The notes beneath the pieces are model-generated. The model ran no database searches and was not told the origin of the DNA. It saw only the letters and a program-made list of their open reading frames with translations. DNA of 64,000 bases from Chaunax sp. Z400 (taxonomy: Eukaryota > Chordata > Actinopteri > Lophiiformes > Chaunacidae). The stretch spans positions 28,254,899-28,318,898 of the forward strand of contig CM075195.1 of the NCBI GenBank assembly GCA_037577475.1, given 5' to 3'. Below, in pieces: positions 62,597 through 64,000 of this stretch. Made by a program: the position numbers and the translations under genes. Every line of letters starts with the position of its first letter. Positions within the stretch are counted from its first letter, which is position 1.

Positions 62597-64000
62597 TCAA
62601 GTCAATTTTATTTGTATAAAAAAGTATCTGTATACAAAAGTTATATCAAGGCACTTTCCAAGAAGAGCACGTCTAGACTGTACTCTTTATTCTACAGACA
62701 CCCAACAGTTCCCCCATGAGCAAACACTTGGCGACAGTGTAGTTAGTAACATGCATTAATGAGACATGAATGTGTAGAGAAGGAGAGGGAAAGGAGGATA
62801 GAGGAGTTCAGTGCATCATGGGAAGTCCTCCAGCAGTCTAGGCCTATAGCAGCACAGCTAAGGACTAGCCTAAGCCGGCCTTATTTATAAACTTTATCAA
62901 AAGGTAAAGTTTTTGCCTACTCTTAAATGTAGAGAGGGTGTCTGCCTCCTGGACCCAGACTGGAGGATGTTCCACAGAAGAGGTTCAGGTCCCTGTTCTA
63001 CTTTTAGAGACTGTAGGGACCACAGGTAACCCTGCATCCAGGGAGCGTAGTGTTATAGATGGATAGTAGGGTACTATGGGCTCCTGAAGGTATGTTGGTG
63101 CCTGACCATTAAGGGCTTTGTACGTGAGGAGAAGGATTTTAAATTCTATTCTGGATTTTACAGGGAGCCAATGCAGAGAGGCCAATACAGGAGAGATATG
63201 ATCTCTGATACTAGTTCTGGTCAGGACATGTGCAGCAGCATTCTGGATCAGCTGGAGAGTCTTTAGAGACTTGTTGGGACAGCCTGATAATAGGGAATTA
63301 CAATAATCCAGCCTGGAAGGAACAAATGCATGGATTAATTTTTCTGCATCTTTTTGAGACATAATGATTTTTGATATACTAACAAGTGAAAGAAGGCAGT
63401 CCTAGAAATGTGTTTTGTATGGAATTGGACATATCCTGATCAAACATAACTCCCAGATTCCTCACGGTGGAGCTGGAGGCCAAGGTCATTCCATCCATAG
63501 TGGTTCTATCATTAGATCGTGTGTTTCTGAGATGTTTAGGGCCCAGCACAATAACCTCCATTTTTGTGTGAATTAAATAACAGAAAATTGGACGTCATCC
63601 AGTTTTTTATGTCTTCAAGACATGCCTGAAGTTTAATTAGCTTTCAGTTAGTTTCACCATTAGTTTTATTGATTTGTATATTTGTGTGTCATCTGTATAA
63701 CAATGAAAATTTATTGAGAGTGTCCTCATCATGTTACCTAAAGGGAGCATATAAAAATAAAAAAGTTAACAATATTGGTTCAAGCACAGAACCCTGAGGG
63801 ACTCCATGATTAACTTTGCTGTGCATGGAGGATTCGTCATTAACAATACAAACTGAGATCGATCTAATAAATATTTAAACCATCTTAATGCAGTTCCTTT
63901 AATGCCAATTAAATATTTGAGTCTTTGTAGTAGTATCTGATGATCAATGGTATCAAACGCAGCACTAAGACCTAATACAATGAGCACAGAGACAAATCCC
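62597..64000 (-). mobile_element. LINE copy on - strand, 3' part (L2/CR1-like), broken
   Basis: Reads leftward from the window edge. From 64000 to 63874 it is identical to the left-hand LINE fragment. It then continues through a degenerate region with YTDD (the YxDD active-site box) near 63690, then frames 63561-63379 and 63362-62985 with RLDYCNSLLSG and LTYKALNGQAP, typical of the 3' end of this LINE group. Frameshifts and stops break the protein. The 3' tail ends near 62597 in an 'aataaaattgacttgac' motif. Motif A carries Gly for Asp as in the left copy. Confidence 0.88.

Noticed and set aside
61069..64000. Search for the exon completing finger 7
   Set aside because: No SLSGC-encoding exon with an acceptor in phase was seen; the gene continues beyond the window.

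Overview
The window is vertebrate nuclear DNA. Long introns, GT-AG junctions, many dinucleotide microsatellites, fish-type LINE, SINE and MITE families, and one large multi-exon gene all point to a ray-finned fish, probably a teleost; the species cannot be told. There is no prokaryotic gene, CRISPR array, operon or phage.

The only gene I can support is myt1 on the + strand. It encodes a CCHHC zinc-finger transcription factor of the MYT1/MYT1L/ST18 family, which acts in neural differentiation. I resolved 17 coding exons between 37586 and 61068 with continuous reading phase (3296 coding bases, 1098 complete codons plus 2 bases). They encode an N-terminus, finger 1, a very acidic region with a short SPL-containing repeat, fingers 2-3, the central MYT1 domain, fingers 4-6 and the first part of finger 7. 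The rest of finger 7 and the C-terminal coiled coil must lie to the right of the window. MYT1-specific segments (the region after finger 1, the central domain and the inter-finger linkers) favour myt1 over myt1l or st18; which teleost paralogue it is cannot be settled here.

Layout: 1-18 kb is intergenic or far-upstream DNA with a LINE fragment, several MITEs, SINE-like repeats and microsatellites. 18-37.5 kb holds candidate promoters and 5' exons (18.0-18.2 kb, 21.3-21.76 kb and 28885-28991), an RE1/REST-like site at 19948-19968 and old repeats. 37.6-61.1 kb is the coding part of myt1. 61.1-64 kb is intron with a possible hAT-type MITE and a second LINE copy on the opposite strand.

The most useful observations are the RE1-like site upstream of a neural gene; the two LINE fragments at the window edges, inverted, identical over 127 bp and sharing a change at the catalytic Asp of the reverse transcriptase; a possible AUG-AUG start formed across a splice junction; the phase-2 exon-pair architecture of fingers 4 and 5; and several transposon fossils with visible ends. 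I found no unknown multi-gene system here.
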